From the NCBI GenBank assembly GCA_963788015.1, contig CAWBEY010000012.1, forward strand, positions 620,001 to 684,000: DNA of 64,000 nt. The letters run 5' to 3'. The notes beneath the pieces were generated by a model. That model made no database searches, was not told the origin of the DNA, and saw only the letters and a list, made by a program, of their open reading frames with translations. How positions within the stretch are numbered: position 1 is the stretch's first letter; every line of letters begins with the position of its first letter. The DNA is from JBBRHH01 sp963788015 (GTDB lineage Bacteria > Planctomycetota > Phycisphaerae > Tepidisphaerales > Tepidisphaeraceae). A program made the position numbers and the translations under genes. This document shows positions 43,665-54,957 of this stretch, piece by piece.

Positions 43665-45140
43665 TCACGCAATCAGCGCCTTCACAACCTTCCCATGCAC
43701 ATCCGTCAGCCGGAAATCTCTTCCCGCATACCGATATGTAAACTTTTCGTGGTCAAACCCCATCAGCTGCAAGATCGTCGCATGCAGATCATGCACGTGA
43801 ACCACGTCCTGCACGGCCTTGAACCCAAACTCGTCCGTCGCGCCATGCACATACCCACCCTTCACCCCGCCCCCGGCCATCCACATGGTAAACCCGTAAT
43901 GGTTGTGGTCGCGCCCATTGATCTTCCCCGCATTCGCGCCCGGCGTCGGCATCTCCACCGTCGGCGTCCGTCCAAACTCTCCGCCCCAGATCACCAGCGT
44001 GTCTTCCAGCATCCCCCGCTGCTTTAAATCTTTCAGCAGCGCCCCAATCCCCCGGTCGCACTCCTTGGCCAGCCGCGCATGGTTCACCCGAATATCGTCA
44101 TGGCTGTCCCAGGGCTGTCCCGCCCCATGCCACACCTGCACAAACCGCACGCCCCGCTCCACCAGCCTGCGCGCGATCAGCAGTTGCCGCGCCTGCGTCC
44201 CTTCCCCATACATCTCGCGAATGTTCTGCGGCTCCCGGCTAACGTCAAACGCATCCGTCGCATCCGACTGCATCCGATACGCCAGCTCAAATGACTGAAT
44301 CCGCGACTCCAGCTGCGCATCCCGCTGCCGCTCTTCCAGATGTTTCTGGTTCAGCTTCAGCAGCAAATCCAGTTGCCGCCGCTGCTCCTTGGGCGATTCC
44401 ACGTTGTTCTTGATGTAGTCGATCAGCTTCTCAACATCCGTGTTCTGCGTGTTGATGTACGTCCCCTGGTACACCCCCGGCAAAAACCCCGCCTGCCAGT
44501 TCTGCGACTCCTGAATCGGATATCCCCCCGGACACATCACCACAAACCCCGGCAAATTCTGGTTCTCGCTCCCTAGTCCATAGGTCAGCCACGAGCCCAT
44601 GCTCGGCCGAACCTGCCGCGCCTCGCCACAGTTCATCAGCAGCAGTGACGGCTCATGATTGGGCACATCCGCCTGCATCGAGCGAATCACGCAGATGTCA
44701 TCAATCGACTCCGCCACGTGCGGAAACAACTCGCTGACCTCAATCCCGCTCTTGCCATATTTCTGAAACTTAAACGGCGAAGCGAACGCCGCCCCCGTCT
44801 TCCGCTCCGTCTTCAAATCCAGCGGGATCGCCTTGCCGTTGTACTTGTCCAGCATCGGCTTGGGATCAAACGTATCCACCTGCGAAGGCCCGCCGTTCAT
44901 GAAAATATGAATCACTCGCTTGGCCGTCCCCGGAAACTGCGGCGACTTGGGCAACAGCGGATTGATCGGCCCAGATCGCACCGTCCCCGCTCCAGCCCCC
45001 GCCGCCGCCTGCAGCAAGCTCCCCTGCCCCATCAAATTCGACAACGCCACCGCCCCCATCCCCATCCCGCACCGCGTCAGCAATTGCCGGCGGCTGAGAA
45101 ATTGATCCCGAAAATTCACCCCATGCGGATGTTGCGACAT
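43665..45140 (-). CDS. DUF1501 protein with Tat signal
   Basis: About 491 residues. ATG at 45140 is preferred, with AGGAAGG 7 bases upstream; a GTG at 45146 is in frame. Tat signal 'LSRRQLLTRCGMGMGAVALS'. The body has 'RVIHIFMNGGPSQVDTFDPK', 'SELFPHVAESIDDICVIRSM', 'GSWLTYGLGSENQNLPGFV', 'LVIWGGEFGRTPTVEMP' and 'VVHVHDLHATILQLMGFDHE'. It lies 12 bases downstream of the PSCyt1/DUF1553 gene on the same strand, the classic planctomycete two-gene operon. Exported by Tat; thought to work with its cytochrome-domain partner, but no activity is known. Confidence 0.92.
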   Translation of the reverse strand: MSQHPHGVNFRDQFLSRRQLLTRCGMGMGAVALSNLMGQGSLLQAAAGAGAGTVRSGPINPLLPKSPQFPGTAKRVIHIFMNGGPSQVDTFDPKPMLDKYNGKAIPLDLKTERKTGAAFASPFKFQKYGKSGIEVSELFPHVAESIDDICVIRSMQADVPNHEPSLLLMNCGEARQVRPSMGSWLTYGLGSENQNLPGFVVMCPGGYPIQESQNWQAGFLPGVYQGTYINTQNTDVEKLIDYIKNNVESPKEQRRQLDLLLKLNQKHLEERQRDAQLESRIQSFELAYRMQSDATDAFDVSREPQNIREMYGEGTQARQLLIARRLVERGVRFVQVWHGAGQPWDSHDDIRVNHARLAKECDRGIGALLKDLKQRGMLEDTLVIWGGEFGRTPTVEMPTPGANAGKINGRDHNHYGFTMWMAGGGVKGGYVHGATDEFGFKAVQDVVHVHDLHATILQLMGFDHEKFTYRYAGRDFRLTDVHGKVVKALIA

Positions 45141-45152
45141 ATTCACACCTTC

Positions 45153-48100
45153 CTAATCCACAAACACAAACTCATTCGACGCCAGCAGCACCTGCGCATA
45201 CTTCTCCCACGCCGAAAGCCGCGCCTGCATCGCTGCCACCGGCCCCGCAAACTGCGACGCCGACGCCCACTCCCCCTGCCCCTTCTCCGCCTCCTTCTCC
45301 GACTTCATCCGCACCGTCACCCCCCACAAAAATGAATCAAACTCAGGCGACGCCCTGCAATCCACAATAAAATCAACCGCCTCCCCCTTCTTCACCTCCA
45401 CGTCGTCCAGCACCGTCTCCGCACTCCCATGATGCACGTCCCAATGCGATGAACGCATCCCATCCCCCGCGACAATCATCGCCCGCACCCCATCTCCCCG
45501 GCTCTCCGCGTGCGACACCGTCCCACTGATCGACACCTTTCCCGCCCGCGGCGCGATCCAGCGCCGAATCACCGCATGCTCCAGGTCATCCCCCGGATGC
45601 CCGCCCTGCGCCGTCAGCGACGCCCAACCCGTCTTGGCCGCCGGGAGTTTCGGCCCGCCCTGCCACACATTCCCCACAAACTTCGGCAGCGCCGTAAACG
45701 TCACCCGATGCGTCCCCTCATCATAAGATCCATAGCCATACTGCCACACCACCGGCCCAGCCGTTTCCGTCGCTCCCTGCTCCGACTTCTCCAATTCCAC
45801 AAACTCTGCTCCCACCTTCGCCTCCTCCTCCGTCGGCGCCCGCCCATACGCCAGCCGATACAACTCACCCACGCGCTTGGCCGCGTCGCTTCCCGTCGCC
45901 TCGGTTCGGTGAGCAAGCCCCTTCGCCTGCTCCACCACAAACGGGCTGTTCATCATAAACAGCGCCTGCTGCGGCCCAACCGTCGTAAACCGCTGCGGGC
46001 TGGTCGCATCCGGGCTGGCAAAATCAAACGTCCGAAACAGATTCGGCAGATTCTGACGCTCGATAAACCCATACACCGTCCGCCGATGGCTCCACGACGT
46101 CCCCGAAATATCCACCGGCCGGCCATACATGCCCCCATCCAACTGTCCCGACACCGCCAGCAACGAATCGCGCATTGCTTCCAGATCCAACCGGCCGCGG
46201 TTCATCCGCCACAGCAACCGGTTCTCCGGATCGGCCGCCAGCGCCTTCTCGTTCACCACCTCACTGCTCTCCTGATACACGCTCGACAGCATGACCAGCC
46301 GGTGCAGTTTCTTGATCGACCACCCTTCGTCCATGAACTTGATCGCCAGATAATCCAGCAGCTCAGGATGCGTCGGCAAATCCCCGCGCGTCCCAAAATC
46401 CCCCGGCGTCCGCACCAGCCCGAACCCAAAATGGTGCAGCCAGATCCGGTTGGCCATCACCCGCGCCGTCAGCGGGTTCTCCCGGCTGGCGATTTTCTGC
46501 GCCAGCTCCAGCCGGCCGCTCCCGTTCTTAAACGGCTCGCGCTTCTCCGGACTCAATATGCCCAGAAACTGCCTCGGCGCCACATCCCCAGGATTCTCCG
46601 GCTTCCCGCGCTTAAAAATCCGCTGCTCCATGGGGCTGGGCAAATCCTCCATCACCATCGCCCGAGCCGGCGCCCCCGCATGTGTCACCGTCAGCGCCTC
46701 CACCTTCTTGCGCAAATCCCGAATCTCATTCAACTGTGCCCGATTGAACAAGCTCTCCACCTCCGCCAGCGCCACATTGCAAGGCGACCCCGCCCCCCGC
46801 GTCACCTGCCGCAGCGCCTCCTGCGTCGGCGCTTTCCAGCTTGTCCCCCTGGTCAAACTTCGCAAACAGCCCCGCATACACATGCGCCAACTCCCGCAAC
46901 GATGCCACCGGCGTCTCCGCCAGCGCCTTCAACACCAGCGGATTGATCTTCGCCTTCCCCTCCACCATCTTCTGTATCGCCGACCCCGACTTCGCCCCAA
47001 ACTCCCCGGCCGGCAGATTCGCCAGCACATGCCACGGCCCAAACACCGGATGCTTCTCGTCCGTCCCCTTCAAATACCCCTTCCACCGCTGCACAAGCCC
47101 CACCGTCAACCCATAATTCTTCGCGATCCCGCCCACATCCTTCCCCTCAGAACCACGCGCCTCCTCCCCCGCCAGCAGGCAATCCTCCAACTGCTTGGCC
47201 GACCGCATGCGCCGGCAGCATCTCCTCATGGCGTTTCTTCAAATACGCATCGACGGCCTCTTGCAGCGGCGTGAGCGCTTTCTCGTACACCAGCACTTCC
47301 GGCGTCTTCTCCACACTCCCCAGCACCGGCAGGTCTTTCGGCTCTTTCGAGCTCGCGAAAATCCCGTACAACGAGTAATAGTCGGCGCTCGGAATCGGAT
47401 CAAACTTATGATCGTGGCAGCGCGCGCACGCCACCGTCAGCCCCATCGTCCCCCGGCAAATCACATCCAGCCGATCATCAATAATGTCCGGCTGATTGTT
47501 CAAAAACCGCCGCCCCAGCGTCAGGAACCCCATCGCCGCCAGATTCGACCGATCCGCCCCTTCCCGATCTTTCGCCACCACCCGGTCCGCCGCGATCTGA
47601 TACACCAGAAACCTGTCGTAAGGCATATCCGCGTTAAATGCCCGAATCACCCAATCCCGATACGTGTACGAATACGGATACCGCCGCTCTTCCTCGAACA
47701 AATACCCCTTCGTGTCCGCATATCGCGCCACGTCCAGCCAATAGCGTCCCCACCGCTCTCCATAGTGCGGCGACGCCAGCAGCCGATCCACCACGTTCGC
47801 AAACGCATCCACCGACCCATCCGCCTCAAACGCCGCAATCTCCTCCTGCGTCGGCGGCAAGCCGATCAGATCAAACGACGCCCGCCGAATCAATGTCCGT
47901 TTATCCGCCGCCGCAGCAGGCGACAACCCCTTCTCCTCCAGCTTCGCCAAAACAAACGCATCCACCGGCGACTTGGCCCAATCCTGCCTCTTCACCGCCG
48001 GCAGCGCCCCCGCCCACGGCGCCTGAAACGACCAGAAACTCCTGTCCGACTTCACCACCCCCACCGCCCCCGCCACCGCCGGCCCCGTCCCACTCCGCGG

Positions 48101-48485
48101 ATCCGGCGCACCCATCTTCACCCACGCCTCAAAATCCGCCACAACAGCCTTGGGCAACTGCTCCTTGGGCGGCATCTGCAAATCTTCATCCGTATACCGA
48201 ATCGCCCTGATCAACAAACTTTTATCAAGGTCCCCCGCCACCACCGCCGGCCCAGTCTTCCCCCCCGCCAGCACCCCCTCCCGCGTATCCAGCACCAACT
48301 TCCCCTTAATCTTCTCCGCCGCCGCGCTATGGCACTTGTAACACTTCTCCACCAACACCGGCCGAATCCGAGCCTCAAAAAACTCCACCCCCCCCGCCCC
48401 CACACCCCCTACCTCCTGGCGCAGCCCCCACCAATCCCGCCCAAAAGCAGGCCGCCACAAACCCAAAAACACCAGCCAATCGCAT
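45153..48485 (-). CDS. Secreted PSCyt1-DUF1549-DUF1553 protein (planctomycete cytochrome-domain), frameshifted
   Basis: Start MRLAGVFGFVAACFWAGLVG at 48485 is a signal peptide followed by a G8 tract (near 48385), where the frame shifts to 'VEFFEARIRPVLVEKCYKCHS'. This CxxCH is the haem site of PSCyt1. DUF1549 follows (LIRRASFDLIGLPPTQEEIA; YGERWGRYWLDVARYADTKG) with a second haem-like 'CARCHDHKFDPI'. Frames change near 47200 and near 46850, then DUF1553 ('RVMANRIWLHHFGFGLVRTP', 'FGTRGDLPTHPELLDYLAIK', 'SVYQESSEV', 'TVGPQQALFMMNSPFVVEQA'). A beta-rich insert (about 45330-45740) lies near the end. Joined length is about 1110 residues. Periplasmic; the DUF1501 gene is next downstream. Function is unknown in the family. 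Confidence 0.88.
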
Positions 48486-48583
48486 CAAGTCCACATCCTA
48501 AAACCCCACCCCCATACTACGCCACCCCAACCCACGCGTTTGCCTTGCTATCCGCCAAAATACCCCACACCCTAAACCCGCGC

Positions 48584-48888
48584 CTAACCCGCTTTCGCCA
48601 GCCGAGCTTCCAACAACTCATAGTCCCCAAGGTGCATCCGCATCAGGCTCTTCCAGAGCTTGCCGTGATTCGGGACGCTGACGTGGAGCAGCTCATGGAC
48701 AATCACGTAATCTTGCAAGTCCCGAGACTTGGATAGCAGCGACTCATCAAACGTCAGTCTTCCGGCGGTCGAACAACTCGCCCACTTCCTCCGCATCTTG
48801 CGTGATTGTGACTGCCCGGACGCGTCACATCCAGCCGCGCTGCCCAGTCCCGAATGCGCTGAGCGAAATTCTCTCGCGCAGTCGTCAC
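48584..48888 (-). CDS. YgjP-type metallopeptidase-like protein, last gene of the R-M operon, frameshifted
   Basis: The GTG start at 48888 overlaps the hsdR stop by 4 bases (GTGA). The sequence 'ARENFAQRIRDWAARLDV' breaks frame near 48830, then 'RKMRRKWASCSTAGRLTFDE', 'LQDYVIVHELLHVSVPNHGK' (HELLH zinc motif with a downstream His) and 'LWKSLMRMHLGDYELLEARL'. This is the SprT/WSS1-like minigluzincin fold of YgjP/DUF45. Such genes are a frequent but unexplained companion of type I restriction loci. Joined length is about 100 residues, shorter than stand-alone YgjP (about 220). Confidence 0.75.
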
Positions 48889-51864
48889 GTTTCGTCCTGT
48901 TCACGCGTACTCCTCAGCAGCTTATCGAGCAGCTTCTCGACAATCGCTGCCACTTCGTCCAGATCATCCTTCTCCGCATACACCGCGAACGTCACCGCCT
49001 TGCGGACTTCTCGAAGCGCGGCTTCGCTCTGCCGCCAGTTCGGATGATCGACAAAGGCCTTGGCGATCTTCGCGCTGACACCTTCGGCGTCGCCGACTCC
49101 CGCCTCCTTAATCGTCGTAAACACGAAATATCGTAGCGAGTCGTATCCCTTTTCCGCCTGCTCGCGCTTCCGCTGCTCGTTTCGCTTGATCTCGGCGAAC
49201 AGCTCGTCGAGCGTTTCCTGTGTCGAGGTCTGGCGGTCCTCGTAGCTTTCCTGAATAGCTTTGGCCCGATCCGCCATGGCGATCAGGAACGGGTCGCCCG
49301 ATTCCTCTTCCGCTGTCTTCTCGATGCTCTTGATCAGGTTGATGACCTTCGTGTCGTCGCCGCCGTGCTTTTGCTTGATCAGGTCGATGGTCTCCTCGTT
49401 GATCGCGACGAAATCGGTCACTGCGGCGATCGGGCTCGACATGACGTGCTTCTGCACGAGTTCGTTGGTCTTCCGCTGGAACGCCTTGTCGACATAGATG
49501 TTTTCGTGTACGCCTTCGCCACCACCGCGTAGATCGCGCTCAACGACGCGTAATCGTCGATGAACGGGCGCAGAAACGCATCAGGAGAGATGATCTCGAA
49601 GAGCATCTCCAGTTCCTTGTACTCCTTGAAGAACTCTTTGCGGCGCTCCTTGTCGCGGAAGTGTTCAATCAGGTCGTCCACGTCCTTGTCGTTAAAGCCG
49701 TGTGTGACGAGCTTGAGATATTGCGGGGCCTTCTGCTCCATCTTGTTCTTGAACAGCACCTTGAGCAGCCCCAGGTCCTTGACGATCGCGTTGATTTCGT
49801 CGCTGTCGAACGCCAGCGCCTTTTCCAGCTTGTCGAAGATGCCGACGAAGTCGAGCACGAAGCCATGCGGCTTGCGTTTCTCGCGTCCTTCGCCTTCGTC
49901 CACCTCATAAGGCCGGTTGACGCGCGCGATCGCCTGCAAGAGCGTGTGGTCGCGCATCGGCTTGTCGAGATACATCGCGTAGAGCACCGGCGCGTCATAG
50001 CCCGTCAGCAGCTTCTCGGTGACGATCAGGATCTTCGGCAGCTTCCCGGCTTTGGCGAAGTCCTTGCGGACCTGCTTCTCCGTCTTTTCGTCGATGTGGT
50101 GCGCTTTCAGTTCGGCGGTGTCATTGTTGTTCCCGGTGTAAACGACTGCCGAGTATTCCGGCGGCAGGTACTTGTCCAGCGCCTTCTTGTACTTGGCGCA
50201 GGCCGGCCGATCCACTCCCACCAGAAACGCCTTGTATCCCAGCGGCTCGACGTTCTTCGTGTAATGCTCGGCCACGTACCTGGCGATCTTGTCCACGCGC
50301 TCGTCGCCTTTCAGAAAGTTCTTCAGGTTCACTGCGCGGTCGAGAATCTTGTTCAGTTCCTCGATGTCGGTGATCCCCTCCGTCTCGGCGACGGACCAGA
50401 ACTCCTTCTCCATCAGCTCCGGGCTCGCCAGCATCTCGTTGGGCGCCAGGTTGTAATAGAGCGGCAGCGTCGTGCCGTCCTCGATGCTTTCTCTGGATCG
50501 AGTACTTGTGCGGGTAGCCGTGCTTGTCTGCGGTGCCGAAGGTCTTGAACGTCCCTTTGCCATAGGCCGTTGTTGTCCACCGGCGTGCCGGTGAAGCCGA
50601 TGAAGACGGCGTTGGGAATCCCGCCATCAGGTAGTTGCCCAGGTCGCCGCCCGTCGTGCGGTGGGCTTCGTCGATCAGCACGAAGATGTTCGCCCGCGTG
50701 TTGACGTCCGCCGGCATCCCCTGAAACTTGTGGATCGTCGAGACGATGATCCCGCGGTAATCGTCCTTCAGCAGCTTGTTCAGTTGCGCGATGCTGTGGG
50801 CATGCTGGATGTTCCCGATCCCGAGCATCGCCAGGTTCCGCAGCATCTGGTCTTCCAGCTCGTTGCGGTCGATCAGCACCAGCACCGTCGGCTTGTCCGC
50901 GCTCGCTGCCTTGAACAGCAGCTCGGCGGCCTTGATCATCGTGAACGTCTTGCCGCTGCCCTGCGTGTGCCACACCAGCCCGCGCCGCGGCCTCGCTCTT
51001 GGGCGGAGCGGTCAGGCAGCGCTCAACCACCTTTTCCACCGCCGTCGTCTGGTGCTGGCGGAGGATGAACTTTTGCAGCTCCTCGTCCTTCTCCGCGAAC
51101 AGGATGTAATCCTTCAGCAGCGCCAGCACGTGGCCGCGGGAGCAGAAGCTCTTGACCTTCGCCTCCAGGTTCCCCTTCTCCTCGTGCTTCCAGTTGAAGA
51201 TGTTTCTGCGGATCAGGTTCCACGTGACGCCGTAGGCAAACCCGATTGCCTCGGTCGCCGTGAACACCATCTGCGGCACAAACAGCTCCGGCGTCTCGGC
51301 GTGATAGCGGCGCACCTGGTCCACGCCCAGCGCGATCGCCTCGTCCTTCGTCGCGTTCTTGCACTCGATCACCAGCACCGGAATGCCGTTGATCAGAAAG
51401 ACGACATCTTCGCGCGTGCCGTATTTGCCGTTGTGACAGTAAAACTCCTCGGTCACCTCGAAAACGTTGTTGTCCGGGTTGTCGTAGTCGATCAGGATCA
51501 AGGTTCAGTTCGCGCCCAGCCTCTTTGTCGTAGAACGTGCGGGCGTTGCGGAGGTAGGCGAGGAAGTCGCGGTTGCCGGCAATATCCGAATGAAGATGGC
51601 GCAATTCGCCAACGAGCGCGCCCGGCCCCTCGGCGTACTTCGGGTTGAAGCGCCGCACCTGCGCGTCCAGCAGGTCGTCGAAGTAGGGCGATGCTCCGCC
51701 GCTTGCTCGGCGGGCGTCTCCTTGGAGTGGTCGAACCCGCGCCGCTTCTCCGCCTCGCCCGTGGCACGTAGCGTCCAGCCGATCTCCTGCGCGTAGGCGA
51801 GGATGCGGGCCTGAACGGTCTTGTGCTCGCCTGGAGTGGGCATGATCTCAACCAGTTCGCCCAT
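48885..51864 (-). CDS. hsdR: Type I restriction endonuclease subunit R (HsdR), heavily frameshifted
   Basis: Starts MGELVEIMPTPGEHKTVQAR at 51864 (or at 51843). 'YFDDLLDAQVRRFNPKYAEG' and 'DVVFLINGIPVLVIECKNAT' carry the PD-(D/E)xK nuclease (D...ExK). 'WHTQGSGKTFTMIKAAELLF' is Walker A; 'VSTIHKFQGM', 'FVLIDEAHRTTGG' (DEAH) and 'FIGFTGTPVDNN' follow. 'ILIVTEKLLTGYDAPVLYAM' and 'RDHTLLQAIARVNRPY' complete the helicase. The C-terminal domain (FLRPFIDDYASLSAIYAVVA ... KAVTFAVYAEKDDLDEVAAI) matches HsdR. At least six frame breaks (near 51700, 51505, 50970, 50580, 50500 and 49500) interrupt about 990 residues. HsdR translocates and cleaves unmodified DNA; with this many breaks it may be inactive. 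Confidence 0.85.
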
Positions 51865-52372
51865 GTCGGAGCACAAACTGCTCCTTAAGGCCCCTCAGCA
51901 TCTCAAATGTGTTGCAGTATTCGACTTTGAACTCGATACACACATTGGGCACCGGTACTTTTCGCTTCGCATCGGGTGCGTACTCTTCGTGACTCACGAC
52001 GACCAAGCCGTTGACCTTGGCATAGGCGATCACCCAGCCGTCCGCGACTGTCGCGTATTCCGCCTTGGCCTCCGGCGTGAATTGCGGCTGCCGCTGCACC
52101 CAATTGACCGTTTCGGCATAAGCATCGATGACTTTCTTATCGCTCGTCCCCTTGAAGAACGTGTCCGGGGCCTTTTTCTGCACCACTCCTTCAGCCGGTC
52201 GTCCATCGCAGCCAATTCTGCCTTGATCTTGTCGATGCTGAACACACGCTTCGCCTCGTGCTGCCGCACCAGCGCCTGCCAGAACCCCGGGCAAATATCA
52301 AAGCTGTAATAGGTTTGATTCGCCTCGATGAAGATGTTGGCGTCAAGCAAGTATGGCTTTACCCGCGCTCAT
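51848..52372 (-). CDS. PIN-like DUF4411 protein (putative RNase toxin), frameshifted
   Basis: The likely start is an ATG at 52372 overlapping the ImmA stop. One base must be dropped near 52356 to reach 'PYLLDANIFIEANQTYYSFD', the PIN N-terminal Asp and Glu block typical of DUF4411. 'ICPGFWQALVRQHEAKRVFS' and 'KAEYATVADGWVIAYAKVNG' (the acidic D-x-W-x-x-A site) follow, after another break near 52185, and then 'LVVVSHEEYAPDAKRKVPVP'. About 170 residues. DUF4411 proteins are usually encoded next to XRE/ImmA metallopeptidases as here and are regarded as toxins of that module. It overlaps hsdR by about 17 bases. Confidence 0.8.
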
Positions 52373-53542
52373 CCTTCACCCTTTTCGCCAGCCGGCTCGC
52401 ATATGTGTTGAAAGTGTCGCCCTTGAGGTCCGTCAGCAGATAGGCGTCCCGATACAGCAGCCGCCCCTCTCGCGCCGCTCGCACCACCGCATACGCGAAC
52501 CTCCGCCCCAGCCGCGTATCCTGAACCGCGTAGAAATTGGGCCCTCCGCTTTTCGGCTTGCTCTTTTCCGCCGCTTTGCGGCTCCGCCATTCTTTCTGGT
52601 CCTTCTCGTAAAATGCGAAGAATTCGGCCTTGGTGATCAATCCCAGGTCCAGTGCCCGCCGCGCGGCCACCACTGGGCTGACCTTGAACACCCGCGCAAT
52701 AAGCTTGAAAGGATCGCCGCTCGCCTTTGCCTGACTCCATTTCTCCCTCAGCTTGTGCTGCGGCACGAGCAACTCGGCCGCGACCTCATTGCAGAATCGC
52801 TCGGTCGCGTTGCTGTGCGGCATCATCTTCACAAGGTTGAACAGCCCGCCAACTCCGACCCAGACATGCACCAGTTCGTGCGCGATCGTGAAGATGCGGG
52901 CCGACTTCGAATCCGCGCCGTTCACGAAAATCAGCGGCACATAATCATCGCACAGCACGAAACCGCGAAACTCCTCCGGGTCCAGCGGCCGGTGATTATT
53001 GAGACCAACCACGGCGCTGCTGGCCACCAAAATTCCGATCCGCTCGGCCGCGCTGCGCAGCGTCCGGAGCGCATCCTCCCACGTCCCATGCGTTTCCGCC
53101 CAGGCCGCGTCCAGCCCGAGCCTGTCGCGGATTCGCGCGGCCCACGAGACGACATTGCCCCCATTCTTCGCGCTCCCCACAAACTCCAGCGGCTTCTGCC
53201 CGTTCTCCACGACGTTTTCCCGCATCCACGCCTGCCGGCGCTGCATCACCTGGATCGTCTCAATCAGGTTCGGGCTCGGCCGCCCCACCGCCTTTCCGTC
53301 AGCCGTCCGAAAATCGGGAACGGGCAAGTGCTCGTCGGGCGGCTCGGTAAGGAAGAGGTACCCCAACGGCGTCATCGTCTTGTGCGCCAACCGCTCCAAT
53401 TGGTGCAGCGTCGGCAGCGTGATGCCATTTTGCCAGTCGTCCAGCTTCGGAAACATCTCCTCCAAGTCTTCGAAGGGCACCTGTGAGCGCGCTTGACAGC
53501 CCAACGGATCAATGCGGGTTTGATGGTGACGGCTTCTGGCAT
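52359..53542 (-). CDS. XRE-ImmA/IrrE metallo-endopeptidase regulator
   Basis: The start MPEAVTIKPALIRWAVKRAH at 53542 is in a different frame from the body; a single base near 53490 joins it to 'VPFEDLEEMFPKLDDWQNGI', 'LPTLHQLERLAHKTMTPLGY' (HTH helix region). The ImmA domain has 'RIFTIAHELVHVWVGVGGLF' (HExxH variant HELVH) and 'ERFCNEVAAELLVPQHKLRE' (Asn-Glu-x-A-A-E third ligand). The family cleaves partner XRE repressors or antitoxins. It overlaps the DUF4411 gene and lies between hsdS and hsdR. This suggests that the protease-toxin module monitors or is protected by the restriction system; that is inference. Confidence 0.85.
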
Positions 53543-53657
53543 GAATCTACGGCTCCGGCGAGGATACCTCTTCATCGGCACCTGTTCGCCACCACTCTGA
53601 TTATTAGTGGAATGTGGCTTTCGTCCAGTGGATCCCCACCCGGGGTGTCGCCGCCAT

Positions 53658-54954
53658 TCACACCGCTCCTGCCGGCTGCGCGGCTTCTGCTTCGAGTGCG
53701 GACAGATCGACATCGTGGACGCGGATCTGCGCGGTCATGAGTTGGTGGAGGAGAGTGCGGCAGAGAGCCCGCAAGCACTCCGAATTCCGCTTGTGCGCTT
53801 CATCTTGGTTAGACGGCATCCAGCGCCGCTGCAATCAGTTGCTGTTCGTCCTTCTGACGGGAACGGCACCAAGTACCGCTTCAGAACCCCACACGTGAGT
53901 GCCTTTCTTCGTACTGCCCGCCCCTACGCTCATTTGCCGTAGGTGCGCGTATTGCGTTGAAGGAAGTAAAGATGAAGGCGGGCACCAAATCGAACCGATG
54001 AAATTGCGCGTAAGCCAAGTGCTGGCTTACGCACGTATCGAACTCAACCAGAGCTGCGTTTCCAAGCGTCTTACCTTCTCCGGTTATGGCCACAAGCACA
54101 CTGCCAGCGGGGACCACAGGCAAATGACATTCCGCCTTCGCCAAGTCGGTCACGTACTGGTCGGGCTTCTTGATGCGGCCCTCGTGAATTTTCCCACTGG
54201 TAAGCCACGGAATGGTGCCGTTTTGCCCAATACGTCAAGTTGTCCCGTTTCGGGGTGGACCCGTTGCCGATCTTGGCCAGCGATCCAAGCGGAACAACCT
54301 CCCAACTCTCCGGCACCGGCCCGATCTCGGTCTGCTTCAGCGGTTCGCCGCGGGTGCCCTCGGTGAAGAGCCTGTGCATGAGTGCCTTCTTGAGTTCGGC
54401 GGTGAGGGCGATCAGCCGCTCCTGCCGCTCGACCGCCCGCTGCACCGCCGACAACACCGCCGCGATCTGTCGCTGCTCGGCCAGATCGAGAAGGGGCACA
54501 CCAGCCGTCTCGCGATATGCCTGCCAGTCAAGATTTCGAATGCCGGTCGTTCGGCCTGCAGATGGTCCGTCTGCTTGCTGTCATGGAAATAGAGGAGGAA
54601 ATAAAAGACGAACTTTGGAAAGAATCGTCCCGTGTCGATCACCCGCAGACGAGTAGTGAAATTTGAATGACTGAATAATCCGTCCTCACGCTCAAAGAAG
54701 ACGACTCGACCGACCGGCTGGTTCGGTCCACCACCAGACCGCTCGATAATGATGTCACCACTCTTTAGGCGCCGACTTGCAAGCTGCTTCGCCTCGACCT
54801 CCAGTACAGCGACATCGGAGTAATCAACGCGTCCGCTCTCGGTGAAGTTCGTATTTCGGATAACCGTCGCGGTTGCAAAAGGGCCCTTTTTGCCACTCCA
54901 TAGACCGCCGCCAGTCGCGAACACGAATTCGTCAAGCAGGTTTACGCGTTCCAC
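53658..54954 (-). CDS. hsdS: Type I restriction specificity subunit S (HsdS), frameshifted
   Basis: GTG start at 54954, 3 bases after the hsdM stop. TRD1 runs 'VFATGGGLWSGKKGPFATAT', 'LASRRLKSGDIIIERSGGGP' and 'GRFFPKFVFYFLLYFHDSKQ'. The central helical spacer 'PLLDLAEQRQIAAVLSAVQR' follows a break near 54500. TRD2 is 'ESWEVVPLGSLAKIGNGSTP', then 'GTIPWLTSGKIHEGRIKKPD' after a break near 54215, 'VVPAGSVLVAITGEGKTLGN' and 'CVSQHLAYAQFHRFDLVP'. At least two more breaks lead to the spacer end 'RTLLHQLMTAQIRV' and the stop at 53658. HsdS selects the bipartite target site; the target cannot be predicted. Confidence 0.8.
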
Positions 54955-54957
54955 AGT

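Noticed and set aside
45510..48736. Two long Arg/Pro/His-rich plus-strand frames of about 480 and 510 codons
   Set aside because: They mirror the PSCyt1/DUF1553 gene, and their composition is typical of frames antisense to high-GC genes.
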